Assembly (NCBI GenBank): GCA_041675185.1
Contig: JBAYUH010000004.1
Span: forward strand, 1 to 52,534
DNA length: 52,534 nucleotides
From: UBA1557 sp041675185
GTDB taxonomy: Bacteria; Patescibacteriota; Patescibacteriia; Magasanikbacterales; UBA922
Reading direction: 5' to 3'
Shown: piece after piece, positions 32,512-41,338 of the stretch
How positions within the stretch are numbered: the first letter of the stretch is position 1
Layout of the letters: each line of letters starts with the position of its first letter
Program-made: the position numbers and the translations under genes
Notes under the pieces: generated by a model
Databases searched by the model: none
Told to the model about the DNA's origin: nothing
Seen by the model: only the letters and a program-made list of their open reading frames with translations

Positions 32512-34776
32512 ATGAGAGAAAACGAAAAAGAAGCTCTAGAACTTTTAGAAAGAGGGTATTCAATCATTCCTGTACGAAATGATAAAAAACCATATATTCC
32601 ATGGACCGAATATCAAAAAAGACTTCCTACGGAAAAGGAAATCAAAAAATGGTTTACGTTGTATCCAGAAGCAAATATAGGAATAGTAACTGGAGAGGTT
32701 TCTGGACTAGTGGTAGTAGACGTAGAGAAAGATGGAAGTACCGAAGGTTTAACTCCAACACTATTCTCTAAGTCTGGAGGTGGAGGGTGGCATTACTATT
32801 ATAAACATCCTGGATTTGTAGTTAACAATTCAGCTCGCAAGATTAGAGAATTGGTAGATATAAGAGGGGATGGGGGTTATATAATAGCTCCTCCTTCCTT
32901 GCATGCTAGTGGCAATAAGTATGAGTGGCGTTCTTCCTTTGAAGATTTAACTGATTTACCAGATTGGTTGTTGGAAGAATTAGAAAAAGACTCTAAAGTA
33001 AAAACAAATTGGCATGAATTTAGTCAAGATATTAATCCTGTTGGTGCTAGAAATGATTCAGCTGCTAAATATATAGGATATTTGTTGTCTAAATCTGATT
33101 TAGATCTTTGGGAAGCAAAAATTTGGCAACAAGTTGTATCTTGGAATAAGGAAAAGAATGTCCCACCTCTTGATGAAAAAGAATTAAGGTCAGTCTTTGA
33201 GAGTATCTCTAAGATTGAATTATCTAAAAGAGAAAGTGGTGAACAGACAACTAAAAAAGAAAGAAAAATAACTGAGAGTACTCAGATTGTTCACGAAATG
33301 GAAAAGATAGGTGTGATTTTTCATAATCAATATGAAGCACCATTTATACAAGTTGAGATTAATGGTCATAAAGAAATATTTCCTATTTCTGCGAGGAACA
33401 GGAAATTTAATAGTTTTGCCAACAAAGTCAATTATGAAATTTTTGGTAAAACTTTAGCAGAGAGTAAATTAAAAGAAGTCGCTGGTTTGTTGAGAGCTAA
33501 AGCTATTTTTGAAGGCAATATGTATGAATTATCTAATCGTATGGTACGAAAAAAAAGTAATGAGATATGGTTGGATATGTGTGATGACAAGTGGAGAGCT
33601 ATTAAGATAACAGACAGTTCTTGGTCAGTAGTAGAAAATCCTCCTATTTTATTTATAAAATATGAACATAGTAAGTGTTATTTGGATCCAGTAGTGGGCG
33701 GAGATATAAAGTTACTAAACAAGTATTTGAATTTTGTGGACCAAGACTATATTATTCTTGTTTATGCATTTCTTGTTTCTATTCTTATGTCAAATTTACC
33801 TGTCCCAGGTTTGATTGTTCATGGTTTGCAAGGAAGCTCAAAAACTACACTGCTTAAAATGTTACGTCTTTTGATTGACCCATCAGTGAATAATGTTTTA
33901 GATTTTTCTAACAACAAGAAAGAACTTATACAAATGTTTGACCACAATAGAGTTTGTTTTTTTGATAATCTAACGTATCTAACATCAAATCACTCAGACT
34001 TGTTGTGTAAAGCTATAACGGGATTTGCACACACTTCCAGAGAGTTATTTTCAGATAATAATGATGTGTTGAGAGATATACAATGTGCTATTGGTATCAA
34101 TGGAATCAACAATGTAGTCACAAAGCCTGACTTATTAGAGAGAAGTATTGTTTTAGAGTGTGCTCAAATTTTGCCAAAGGATAGAAAAACTGAAAGTGAT
34201 ATCTGGGAGGAATTTGAAAAAGATAGACCGGCTATTTTGGGGGGATTGTTAGATTTGACTGTTGCTGTATTGAAGTTATTACCAAGTATAAAAAAAAACG
34301 ATATGAAAAGAATGGCAGATTATACCCTGATTGGTAAGGCTGTTGCAATCTATTTAGATATGGAGCCTGATGAGTTTGTTTCTGTTTATGAAAAAAACAT
34401 ACTAGAGGCCAATGGTTCTGCCATTCAAAACGATAAGTTAGCAGATACTATTTTGCATTTGTTTGATGATGTGGATGAAACAGAGCAAATATTTGAACCT
34501 AGCGCAATGTACGAGTATTTGACTAACTTAGCGAGAAGAAAATTTATTCTTGGTGATGAAAATAAATCAGATTATGCATGGCCAAAAGACGCCGTTAGGA
34601 TGAGTAAAAAACTTACAATTATTACGCCATTATTGGCTACCTACGGTATAGACATTATCAAATCTCGAGACCAAAGAAAAAGAAGTATTATCTTTAGGAC
34701 TAACTCAAAATTTATTAAAAATGACACCGATGACACTAATGACACTAACTTTGAGAATATTTTGAATCTATTATAA
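32512..34776 (+). CDS. Primase-polymerase / helicase replication protein
   Basis: 754 residues from the ATG at 32512; a TTG 9 codons upstream is in frame. The N-terminal bifunctional primase-polymerase domain (about 1-170) shows GYSIIPV, VVVDVEKDG (catalytic acids near 71-73), GGGGWHYYY (near 89) and DIRGDGGYIIAPPS (near 115). The C-terminal ATPase has HGLQGSSKTTLL (Walker A near 438) and FFDNLTYL (near 482), like plasmid and phage helicases. It probably replicates the excised mobile element. The C-terminal end is coded by 9-base tandem repeats (DTDDTNDTN). Confidence 0.88.
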   Translation: MRENEKEALELLERGYSIIPVRNDKKPYIPWTEYQKRLPTEKEIKKWFTLYPEANIGIVTGEVSGLVVVDVEKDGSTEGLTPTLFSKSGGGGWHYYYKHPGFVVNNSARKIRELVDIRGDGGYIIAPPSLHASGNKYEWRSSFEDLTDLPDWLLEELEKDSKVKTNWHEFSQDINPVGARNDSAAKYIGYLLSKSDLDLWEAKIWQQVVSWNKEKNVPPLDEKELRSVFESISKIELSKRESGEQTTKKERKITESTQIVHEMEKIGVIFHNQYEAPFIQVEINGHKEIFPISARNRKFNSFANKVNYEIFGKTLAESKLKEVAGLLRAKAIFEGNMYELSNRMVRKKSNEIWLDMCDDKWRAIKITDSSWSVVENPPILFIKYEHSKCYLDPVVGGDIKLLNKYLNFVDQDYIILVYAFLVSILMSNLPVPGLIVHGLQGSSKTTLLKMLRLLIDPSVNNVLDFSNNKKELIQMFDHNRVCFFDNLTYLTSNHSDLLCKAITGFAHTSRELFSDNNDVLRDIQCAIGINGINNVVTKPDLLERSIVLECAQILPKDRKTESDIWEEFEKDRPAILGGLLDLTVAVLKLLPSIKKNDMKRMADYTLIGKAVAIYLDMEPDEFVSVYEKNILEANGSAIQNDKLADTILHLFDDVDETEQIFEPSAMYEYLTNLARRKFILGDENKSDYAWPKDAVRMSKKLTIITPLLATYGIDIIKSRDQRKRSIIFRTNSKFIKNDTDDTNDTNFENILNLL
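34721..34744 (-). repeat. Three 9-base-period TGTCAT motifs (minus strand)
   Basis: ATGACA at 34721, 34730 and 34739 on the plus strand. It lies in the coding end of the replication gene and is in inverted orientation relative to the pairs at the element's left end. It could be an iteron-like site or a coincidence of an Asp-Thr-rich tail. Confidence 0.4.
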
Positions 34777-34785
34777 GTTTTATTT

Positions 34786-34932
34786 ATGAACCCAATGGAA
34801 GATATAGACAATTTGATAAACGGCATACCTATAGAGGATTTTGCTGATTTAGCTGTGGAGCAAATTGTTGGTATAATATATGACCGTTGGGTTCATATCA
34901 TGTCTGATAAAACTACAGACAATGATAAATAA
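34786..34932 (+). CDS. 48-residue acidic protein
   Basis: Short gene 9 bases after the primase-polymerase stop: MNPMEDIDNLINGIPIEDFA, then a helical VEQIVGIIYDRWVHIMSDK and a polar tail. It has ATG and TAA, tight spacing on both sides and an acidic amphipathic composition typical of small plasmid or phage accessory proteins. No family recognised. It may be a partner of the replication protein or the recombinase. Confidence 0.5.
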   Translation: MNPMEDIDNLINGIPIEDFADLAVEQIVGIIYDRWVHIMSDKTTDNDK

Positions 34933-34969
34933 AAAACTAAATTATTGATTTATTATTAATTTAAAAAAT

Positions 34970-36697
34970 ATGAAAAAAACAACAAAGAATTGTCTTATTT
35001 ATTGTAGGGTCTCTACAGATAAACAAGCACAACAAAATGAAAGCCTGGGTCAACAAGAGAAACTTTGTAGAGAGATTGCACAAAGACGTGGTTTCACTGT
35101 CATTGGAGTTTATCGTGAGACAGAGTCTGGTAGAAAAAGAGAAGAAAGAAAGCGTCTTATGGCGCTTTATTCTTTTATAAAAGAGAATGTTGGTCTTGTG
35201 CAGTATATAATATTTCGTGATATTGATAGAGTCACCAGAGGAGGAGCACATTCTTATCAAACTATCAAAAATTTTTTTACAGAACATGGAGTAGAAATGG
35301 TAGATAGCTATGGAATGATTCAAAGCAGTGTAAATACTTTAGAACATCTTGGGATTAGTTTCCCTTGGAGTAGTTTTAGTCCTAGTACTGTAGCTGAGAA
35401 TATCAAAGCTGAAACTTCTAGCGATGAAGTTAGAAATATTTTGACTAGGGTTATTGGGGCTGAAATTGAAAGTGTAAGAGCTGGTTATAGAGTGTCTGTA
35501 CCAAACTATGGATATAAGAATTCAAAAATATTAGTTGGTAGTAAAAAGAAAACAATACTTATACCCAATGAAAAGGAAGCTAAAAATATAGTAAAGATGT
35601 TTGAATTAAGAGCTTCAGGTGAACACAGTGATGAGGAGATAGCAAAGATTATAAATGCTATGGGTTATAGGAGTAGAACACAAAACGTTTGGGACGAAGC
35701 ACATGAAAATATTATTGGGCAAAGGGGAGGTGTTAAGCTCAATCCTAAGCAAGTACAACGGTTCATACAAAGGCCTGTCTATTGTGGTATAACAATTCAC
35801 CGCTGGACTAATTATAAGCCCATAAAAGCTAATTTTGACGGTCTAGTGGATTACAATACATTCAACCGTGCTAATCGTGGTAAAGTATTTATACGTGAAA
35901 ATGAAAAAACAGGGGGAGTTGAAGTTCTATATGATTATCATCCTGATAGAGTTTTTAGAGCTTTGAATGTTAATAATCCTGAATTCCCTAATCGTAGGGT
36001 GGTGTCTTGTTCTATTTGTAAAAGACCATTGTCAGGTAGTTTTTCTACAGGAAAGCTTGGTACCAAATATCCGTATTATCATTGTTCTAAAGGTCACAAA
36101 TATTTTGGTATAGCCAGAGATACTCTAGATGAAACTCTAACAAATAGTTTGGATAGTATTAAATTTGAAAAAAATATTATTGATAAGGCTATGTCTTCTT
36201 TAAAAAAGATTTGGCTTCAAAAAAATGATGAGCGTAATATTATGACTTCATCGGCTAATAAAGAAGTACAAAAACTCGAGAAAAAAAGAGACCTACTAAT
36301 TCAAAATATTTTAAAGGTTTCAAGTGAAAAAATAATTAGGAGTTTCGAAGCACAAATTGATGAGTTAGATAAAGAGATAGAATCTGTGCAAATAAAATTG
36401 GCTGAATATAATAAGAACGCAGAAGATTTTGACCTGTTTAAATCATTTGCCAGTCAATTGTTGGAACACCCTAGACAATTGCTCTTAAATGAGCCAAATA
36501 TTACAAAAAAACAAGCACTATTTCAGCTTGTTTTTAGGGGTATTCCTACTTACCAAGATTTGGAAGATGGAACACCGGATTTTTCACCTATTATAGCAAA
36601 AGTTGAATCTTGCAAAAGTGGTGATACCCAATGTGTGATCCGGGTGGGGTTCGAACCCACGACCGTTAGCTTAAAAGGCTACTGCTCTACCAGCTGA
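34970..36697 (+). CDS. Large serine recombinase (element integrase)
   Basis: Catalyses integration and excision of the element. 575 residues as read. The resolvase catalytic domain has CLIYCRVSTDKQ with the nucleophile S15 and the Arg cluster in IIFRDIDRVTRGG. A recombinase domain (about 165-300), a zinc ribbon (SCSICKRPLSG near 343) and a C-terminal coiled coil (about 400-490) follow. The last 20 or so residues (VIRVGFEPTT...) are antisense translation of the tRNA-Lys gene, and the stop lies in its D-arm region. The natural C-terminus in the free element is probably different. Confidence 0.93.
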   Translation: MKKTTKNCLIYCRVSTDKQAQQNESLGQQEKLCREIAQRRGFTVIGVYRETESGRKREERKRLMALYSFIKENVGLVQYIIFRDIDRVTRGGAHSYQTIKNFFTEHGVEMVDSYGMIQSSVNTLEHLGISFPWSSFSPSTVAENIKAETSSDEVRNILTRVIGAEIESVRAGYRVSVPNYGYKNSKILVGSKKKTILIPNEKEAKNIVKMFELRASGEHSDEEIAKIINAMGYRSRTQNVWDEAHENIIGQRGGVKLNPKQVQRFIQRPVYCGITIHRWTNYKPIKANFDGLVDYNTFNRANRGKVFIRENEKTGGVEVLYDYHPDRVFRALNVNNPEFPNRRVVSCSICKRPLSGSFSTGKLGTKYPYYHCSKGHKYFGIARDTLDETLTNSLDSIKFEKNIIDKAMSSLKKIWLQKNDERNIMTSSANKEVQKLEKKRDLLIQNILKVSSEKIIRSFEAQIDELDKEIESVQIKLAEYNKNAEDFDLFKSFASQLLEHPRQLLLNEPNITKKQALFQLVFRGIPTYQDLEDGTPDFSPIIAKVESCKSGDTQCVIRVGFEPTTVSLKGYCSTS

Positions 36698-36708
36698 GCT
36701 ACCGGACC
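36636..36708 (-). tRNA. tRNA-Lys (anticodon TTT), probable integration target
   Basis: 73-nt cloverleaf on the minus strand. The acceptor stem is GGTCCGG with CCGGATC (one G-U) and discriminator A. The D-arm starts TAGCTCAGCTGGTAGAGCA, the anticodon loop is CTTTTAA, and the T-arm is GTGGG-TTCGAAC-CCCAC. The anticodon stem has one G-A mismatch. CCA is not encoded. The 3' end faces the mobile element, as at many tRNA integration sites. Confidence 0.95.
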
Positions 36709-36739
36709 ATGTATTACTTAGTTGAAAATTATGTTTTAT

Positions 36740-36768
36740 ATGATATAATAACTTGGTAAAAAAGTCAA
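36740..36768 (-). promoter_or_regulatory. Promoter of tRNA-Lys
   Basis: Minus strand TTGACT (36768-36763), 17-bp spacer, TATCAT (36745-36740). The predicted start is about 25 bases before the tRNA. Confidence 0.7.
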
Positions 36769-36896
36769 TACTTTGGTTGTGGCTTTTCTTCCAAAATATT
36801 ATGAGGACATTATAACATAGTATTTTGATAATTAGTAGTCTTTTGGTTTGGTTTTTTCAGTTAGTCTTTGTAGTTTAATTTATTTAATTAGAAATT

Positions 36897-37478
36897 ATGA
36901 TGGATAAGAAATATTTGAGTAGTATAAAGAAAAATTTACTTCAATATTCAGAAGTAAGGAGAGAAGTGATAAAATCATCAGACGATGCCTTATACAACGC
37001 CAAAAGGGCTATTTTTGCCATGCATAGAGATAATACAAAAGAAGCAGAAGAAAAATTGACTAACAGTAAAAATTTATTGGAAGGTCTTTTGAAGAAATAC
37101 TCTAAGTATCAAGAGGTTGATGAAGAAGGTTCTTTCAAAGCTGGTCTTGAAGAATATGTAGAAGCTAATTTGTTTTACCAATTTTTGACTACTGGTAAAA
37201 TTGGGAAAATTACCAATATAACAATTCCAGAACGTAGTTATGTGGGAGGTCTTTGTGATGTGCCAGGAGAATTGTATCGCTATGCTATCAAGTCTGCGAC
37301 TGAAAAAGACATGGACAAAGTAAGACAATGTGCTAATATGGCTCAAGAAATTACAGGGGAATTAATTGAATTTAATCTAACAAGTTATTTACGTAATAAA
37401 TTTGATCAAGCCAAGATGGCGACTCAGAAGATTGAACAGATTGTTTATGAACTTAGTTTGAATGATAAAAAAAGCTAA
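36897..37478 (+). CDS. Translin-family protein
   Basis: 193 residues, all-helical. The segments REVIKSSDDALYNAKRAIFA, EYVEANLFYQFL, and YVGGLCDVPGELYRYA (about 120-136) are characteristic of translin, the RNA- and DNA-binding octamer known from eukaryotes and archaea. Occurrence in Patescibacteria is consistent with the proposed taxonomy. Acidic residues in the E-x-x-x-A...GGLCDV-E region correspond to the RNase centre of translin-associated proteins, so nuclease activity is possible but unproven. Another ATG lies one codon later. Confidence 0.85.
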   Translation: MMDKKYLSSIKKNLLQYSEVRREVIKSSDDALYNAKRAIFAMHRDNTKEAEEKLTNSKNLLEGLLKKYSKYQEVDEEGSFKAGLEEYVEANLFYQFLTTGKIGKITNITIPERSYVGGLCDVPGELYRYAIKSATEKDMDKVRQCANMAQEITGELIEFNLTSYLRNKFDQAKMATQKIEQIVYELSLNDKKS

Positions 37479-37487
37479 ATATCAAAA

Positions 37488-37718
37488 TAAAAAGGGAAGA
37501 GGAGTGCAGAGAATGCGACATCAAGGTCTAAGTCTTCCCATACTTTGACCCTTCCGGCTCCGACGTAGATAAGCGTCAATAATTGGGAGCCTAACTTGCC
37601 CTCCAACCTCCTTTGTTAAGCTTGATAAGCGGGCAAGTCGCACATATCTCTGCACTTTGTACCGGCCTCCAACTAGCGGGTGAGGTTGAAGATAGTAAGT
37701 CCCCTCAGACTTACTCCA
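37488..37718 (-). ncRNA. Multibranched structured RNA D with pseudoknot
   Basis: Minus-strand transcript of about 230 nt. It starts with the hairpin AGTAAGTC/GACTTACT (37715-37694). A junction is closed by GTGCAGAGA and GCGAC (37655-37637) with GTCGC and CTCTGCAC (37519-37504). It contains hairpins CTTGCCC/GGGCAAG, GGCTCC/GGAGCC with inner GACG/CGTC, and GGTC/GACC. CAACCTC (37688-37682) pairs with GAGGTTG (37610-37604) as a long-range contact. The 3' TCTTCCC followed by T6 (37500-37488) can pair with GGGAAGA at 37539-37533. No family recognised; RNase P, tmRNA and SRP hallmarks are absent. Confidence 0.65.
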
Positions 37719-37724
37719 GTTCAT

Positions 37725-37754
37725 ATAATGTAACATATTTTTTTAAAATCACAA
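37725..37754 (-). promoter_or_regulatory. Possible promoter of structured RNA D
   Basis: Minus strand TTGTGA (37754-37749), 18-bp spacer, CATTAT (37730-37725). The predicted start at about 37718 lies 3 bases before the first hairpin. Confidence 0.5.
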
Positions 37755-37815
37755 AGGGAGTTGTGTATAAACTAAATTCTAATTATTTAAATGAAACTAG
37801 ATAGGAATACTGTAT

Positions 37816-39150
37816 ATGAAAAAAATAATAAAAAAAATAATACCAAAAAAGTTTCTAAATTTTAGACATCTATTTTTTGCATGGTACGGAGCTTTCAAAT
37901 ATAAATATCCGTCAGAAGAATTATTAGTTATTGGGATTACAGGTACAAGTGGTAAATCAACGACAACTTATTTATTGAGACAACTTTTGGAAAGTGCTGG
38001 TTTGAAAGTTGGTTCTCTTTCCACAATAGATTTTTATGTGGCAGGAGAAGAAAAATTGAATAATCAAAAAATGACCATGCTCGGTCGCATGCAAATTCAA
38101 AAGTATTTACGTAAAATGGTGGATAAGAAGTGTGATGTGGCGATTATTGAGACAACTTCAGAAGGACGTCTGCAATATCGTCATAGTTTCATCAATTATG
38201 ACATAATGATGTTGACTAATTTATATACAGAACATATTGAATCTCATGGCTCGTTTGATGCGTATAAACAAGCTAAGTTGGACGTTTTTGAATATGTGGC
38301 TAATCAAAAAACAAAAATAATAAATCATAAATCTATTGACAAGACAGCTATTGTAAATTGTAATAATGAATATTCTCCTGAATTTTTAAATTTTAATTTT
38401 TCTAAAAAAATTGTCTTTGGTTCCAAAGACGAAAAAAATTATTTAGAAAAGGTAATGGATAAATTTTTGTTTAGTAATACTAGTATAGACAAAGACGGCC
38501 TGCATTTTGAAATTGAAAATCACAAATTTGTAGCACCAATGTATGGTGAACATAATATTTATAATATTGTTGGAGCTATTACAATAGCTCGTGAATTGAA
38601 TATTGACTGGGGAATAATTGAAAAAGCTGTTGGAAAATTCAAAAATGTACCTGGTAGAAATGAATTTATTTTTGAAGCAAAAGCCAAAGGATTTGAAGTA
38701 ATAGTTGATTATGCTTTTGAACCTATTGCTCTTAGTAAATTATATGAAGTTGTTGATTTGTTTAATCCGACTGGTCGTATTATCCATGTTTGTGGCTCTA
38801 CTGGTGGTGGACGTGACAAATCTCGTCGCACAGTGATAGGAGAATTGGTCGGTAAAAAAGCTGATATTTTTTTAGTTACAGATGAAGATCCTTATGAAGA
38901 AGATCCATTGTCTATAATAAAAGAAGTTTCAATTTCAGCTCAAAAAGTTGGTAAAAAATTGAACGAAAATTTATTTGAAATATTAGATAGAAAAGAAGCT
39001 ATTGGCAAAGCTATAGAAATGGCCAAAGCAGGAGATTTGATTTTAATCACTGGAAAAGGAAGTGAACAAGGTATGTGTGTTGCAGGAGAAAAAATGATCC
39101 ATTGGGATGATAGACAATTTGCTAGAGAATTTATTCAAAAAATAATATGA
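37816..39150 (+). CDS. Mur-ligase family protein (MurE-like)
   Basis: 444 residues. ATP-binding loop GITGTSGKSTTT near 36-47, central domain with ETTSEG near 115, and C-terminal domain HVCGSTGGGRDKSRR near 327. It resembles UDP-MurNAc-tripeptide synthetase (MurE), which adds the third amino acid of the peptidoglycan stem. It differs at key places: VDYAH is VDYAF, and the DNPR-type amino-acid selector is DEDPYEEDP. It also lacks most of the N-terminal UDP-binding domain. The amino acid or even the substrate may therefore differ. A glycosyltransferase overlaps its stop by 4 bases. Confidence 0.82.
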   Translation: MKKIIKKIIPKKFLNFRHLFFAWYGAFKYKYPSEELLVIGITGTSGKSTTTYLLRQLLESAGLKVGSLSTIDFYVAGEEKLNNQKMTMLGRMQIQKYLRKMVDKKCDVAIIETTSEGRLQYRHSFINYDIMMLTNLYTEHIESHGSFDAYKQAKLDVFEYVANQKTKIINHKSIDKTAIVNCNNEYSPEFLNFNFSKKIVFGSKDEKNYLEKVMDKFLFSNTSIDKDGLHFEIENHKFVAPMYGEHNIYNIVGAITIARELNIDWGIIEKAVGKFKNVPGRNEFIFEAKAKGFEVIVDYAFEPIALSKLYEVVDLFNPTGRIIHVCGSTGGGRDKSRRTVIGELVGKKADIFLVTDEDPYEEDPLSIIKEVSISAQKVGKKLNENLFEILDRKEAIGKAIEMAKAGDLILITGKGSEQGMCVAGEKMIHWDDRQFAREFIQKII

Positions 39151-39869
39151 AATTAATTTCTATTATTATTCCAGTTTACAACAGAGCTTCTATTTTTGAG
39201 AAGTCTCTTTTGTCAGCTATCCAACAAAATTATGAAAATAAGGAAATAATTGTTGTTGATGATGGAAGTAATGATAATGTTAAAAATGTTGTAGATGTTG
39301 TAAGTGTTGAAAATAAAAATATAGAAATAAAATATATTAGACAGATTAATAAAGGAGCACCAGTTGCACGTAATAGAGGTTTCAAAGAATCTCAAGGTGA
39401 ATATGTGATATTTTGGGATGCAGATATAAAAGCAGAAAAAGACATGCTTACAAAAATGTCAGAAATTTTGGAAAGTCAAGAAGATATTAGTTTTGTTTAT
39501 GGCAATTTTAATTTAAAAAGAAAAAAAATGTTGGCACAAGTTTTTTCACCTATTCAATTACAAAAAAATAATTATATTCACACTAGTTCTTTGATTAGAA
39601 AAAAAGATTTTCCATTGTTTGATGAAAAATTAAAACGTTTTCAGGATTGGGATCTTTGGCTTACTATGGTGAAAAATGGCAAAAAAGGAAAATGGTTAGA
39701 TGAATATCTTTTTACAATTTTTTCCAAAGGAATTATAAGTGGTTGGTTGCCAAAATTTGCTTACAAAAAACCATGGCAATATTTACCATGGTGGAAAAAG
39801 AAAGTGGAGAAGTATAATCAAGCTCGCAAAATTATTTTGGAAAAACATCATTTAGAAAAAGAAGTATAG
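39147..39869 (+). CDS. Family 2 glycosyltransferase
   Basis: Transfers a sugar from a nucleotide donor, probably in cell-surface polysaccharide synthesis. 240 residues, GT-A fold: ISIIIPVYNRA (4-14), VVDDGSND (about 36-43), GAPVARNRG and the metal-binding FWDADIK (DxD near 91). No membrane helix. Its ATG overlaps the Mur-ligase stop. The end overlaps the converging polymerase gene by 22 bases. Confidence 0.9.
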   Translation: MKLISIIIPVYNRASIFEKSLLSAIQQNYENKEIIVVDDGSNDNVKNVVDVVSVENKNIEIKYIRQINKGAPVARNRGFKESQGEYVIFWDADIKAEKDMLTKMSEILESQEDISFVYGNFNLKRKKMLAQVFSPIQLQKNNYIHTSSLIRKKDFPLFDEKLKRFQDWDLWLTMVKNGKKGKWLDEYLFTIFSKGIISGWLPKFAYKKPWQYLPWWKKKVEKYNQARKIILEKHHLEKEV

Positions 39870-41338
39870 ACCGCTTCTTTTTTGTTTGTATTGTTGTAGA
39901 TTAGTATTGATAATAAAATAAATCCAATACCCAAAGGATGATTGAAATAAGGTGTAAAAAAATTGGTGATTACTAGAGAAAATATACCAAGTATAATGCC
40001 AAATAGCCATCTCTGTTTTTTTGATAATAAAAAAAGTTTGAAACTCAAATAAAATATTAAGAACATATATAATAGGAAACCTAATATACCAGTTTTTAAA
40101 ATTATATCCAGATAACCAAGTTCAAAAGAATATGTGGTATAAGAACCTGTTGGATTGTTTGTAGTTTTGATTCTTGGGTCACTATTTTTGTAGGTTATTT
40201 TTTTAGCAAATCCATGACCAAAAAAAGGGGATTTTTTTATTTCTGTTAGTAATGGTTTTATTTGTGCGCTTCTACTAGAAATTGACGAAGAGTTATTTGT
40301 TTGGTCAGATAATCTGGTTGCTAGTATGTTTACTTGTGTATTCAAGATTATGTTTACAAAAATTATATTTGAGTAAAACAATATAGGTATTATAACAACA
40401 AAGAATATAATTTTTTTCCAGTTTATTTTGAAGATAAAAATAAGACTAAAAAATAATACAGCTAATGTCAGTAGTCCACTTACAAAAAAACTTCTTGATT
40501 GAGAAATAATTATTGTAGATAAATTCAGAAAAAGCAATAACCATAAGGCAAAGTTTTTGTGTAGTTCTTTTTTTGTATATAAGAATAATAAGGAAAGAAT
40601 AAGTACTAACGCTAGTAGATTATAAAAGTGTGATTGAAAAAAAATTCTATAAATAGGATAAGTCATTTGTGTGATTTCGCCAACCCTGGTATCTCGGATC
40701 CATTTGTAGAATAGATTGTCTCCGACTTTTGCTAGACCATAAGAAAATAACATTAAAATTAATATTGTTTTTATTGAAATCCAAGAAGTAGCAGCTAGAA
40801 ATATTTGGATAATTTTGTTTTTATTTAAATTTTTTAATGAGTTTATTTTTGTTGTCAAAAAAATACCAATAAGTCCAAAATAAAGGTAACCATTGCTATC
40901 CAAAAAAATACTTAGTAGGTCTCTATTTTTCAATATAGCTTGGATTATCGCTATTGCTATTATTATGAAAAGTGAAAGCACTAAATAAAAAAATTTGTTT
41001 TTAATGAAGTTGAAATTTCTTTGTTTTAGCGTTTTTATAAACCAAACAAAAAATATAATCAAAAAAATTGTTAATCGGATAGATAGTTTGAAGTTTCCTA
41101 TTTCATAAAAGAAAAGATAACCCTGTCCTCCTATAATTAGTTCTGTTAGAAGTATATAAATTCCATATTTTATTTTTTTTATTATAAAATATGAGAGTAT
41201 TATGGTTATTATCAAGAATAAGATTTTTTGTAAGTTTGGGTAGTAAAAAGTTATAAGAGACGCACTTTCTAAAAGAATAATAAGAAGTATTGTTTGAAAA
41301 AAAAATTTATCAAAAATTTTTATTTTATAACTTTTCAT
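39848..41338 (-). CDS. O-antigen ligase / Wzy-type polymerase
   Basis: 496 residues with about 12 transmembrane helices. A large extracytoplasmic loop (about 330-400) contains SISSRSAQIKPLLTEIKKSPFFGHGF, and the G-H-G-F motif is typical of the Wzy/WaaL O-antigen ligase family. It polymerises or ligates surface glycan outside the membrane. It overlaps fmt by 14 bases on the same strand. With the neighbouring glycosyltransferase it forms a small surface-glycan locus. Confidence 0.82.
   Translation of the reverse strand: MKSYKIKIFDKFFFQTILLIILLESASLITFYYPNLQKILFLIITIILSYFIIKKIKYGIYILLTELIIGGQGYLFFYEIGNFKLSIRLTIFLIIFFVWFIKTLKQRNFNFIKNKFFYLVLSLFIIIAIAIIQAILKNRDLLSIFLDSNGYLYFGLIGIFLTTKINSLKNLNKNKIIQIFLAATSWISIKTILILMLFSYGLAKVGDNLFYKWIRDTRVGEITQMTYPIYRIFFQSHFYNLLALVLILSLLFLYTKKELHKNFALWLLLFLNLSTIIISQSRSFFVSGLLTLAVLFFSLIFIFKINWKKIIFFVVIIPILFYSNIIFVNIILNTQVNILATRLSDQTNNSSSISSRSAQIKPLLTEIKKSPFFGHGFAKKITYKNSDPRIKTTNNPTGSYTTYSFELGYLDIILKTGILGFLLYMFLIFYLSFKLFLLSKKQRWLFGIILGIFSLVITNFFTPYFNHPLGIGFILLSILIYNNTNKKEAVYTSFSK

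Noticed and set aside
36640..36697. Recombinase C-terminus VGFEPTT as a real domain
   Set aside because: It is the antisense translation of the tRNA-Lys T-arm and anticodon arm.
37521..37736. 71-codon minus-strand frame over RNA D
   Set aside because: Coincides with multiple perfect stems and has no protein-family resemblance; the region is explained by RNA structure.
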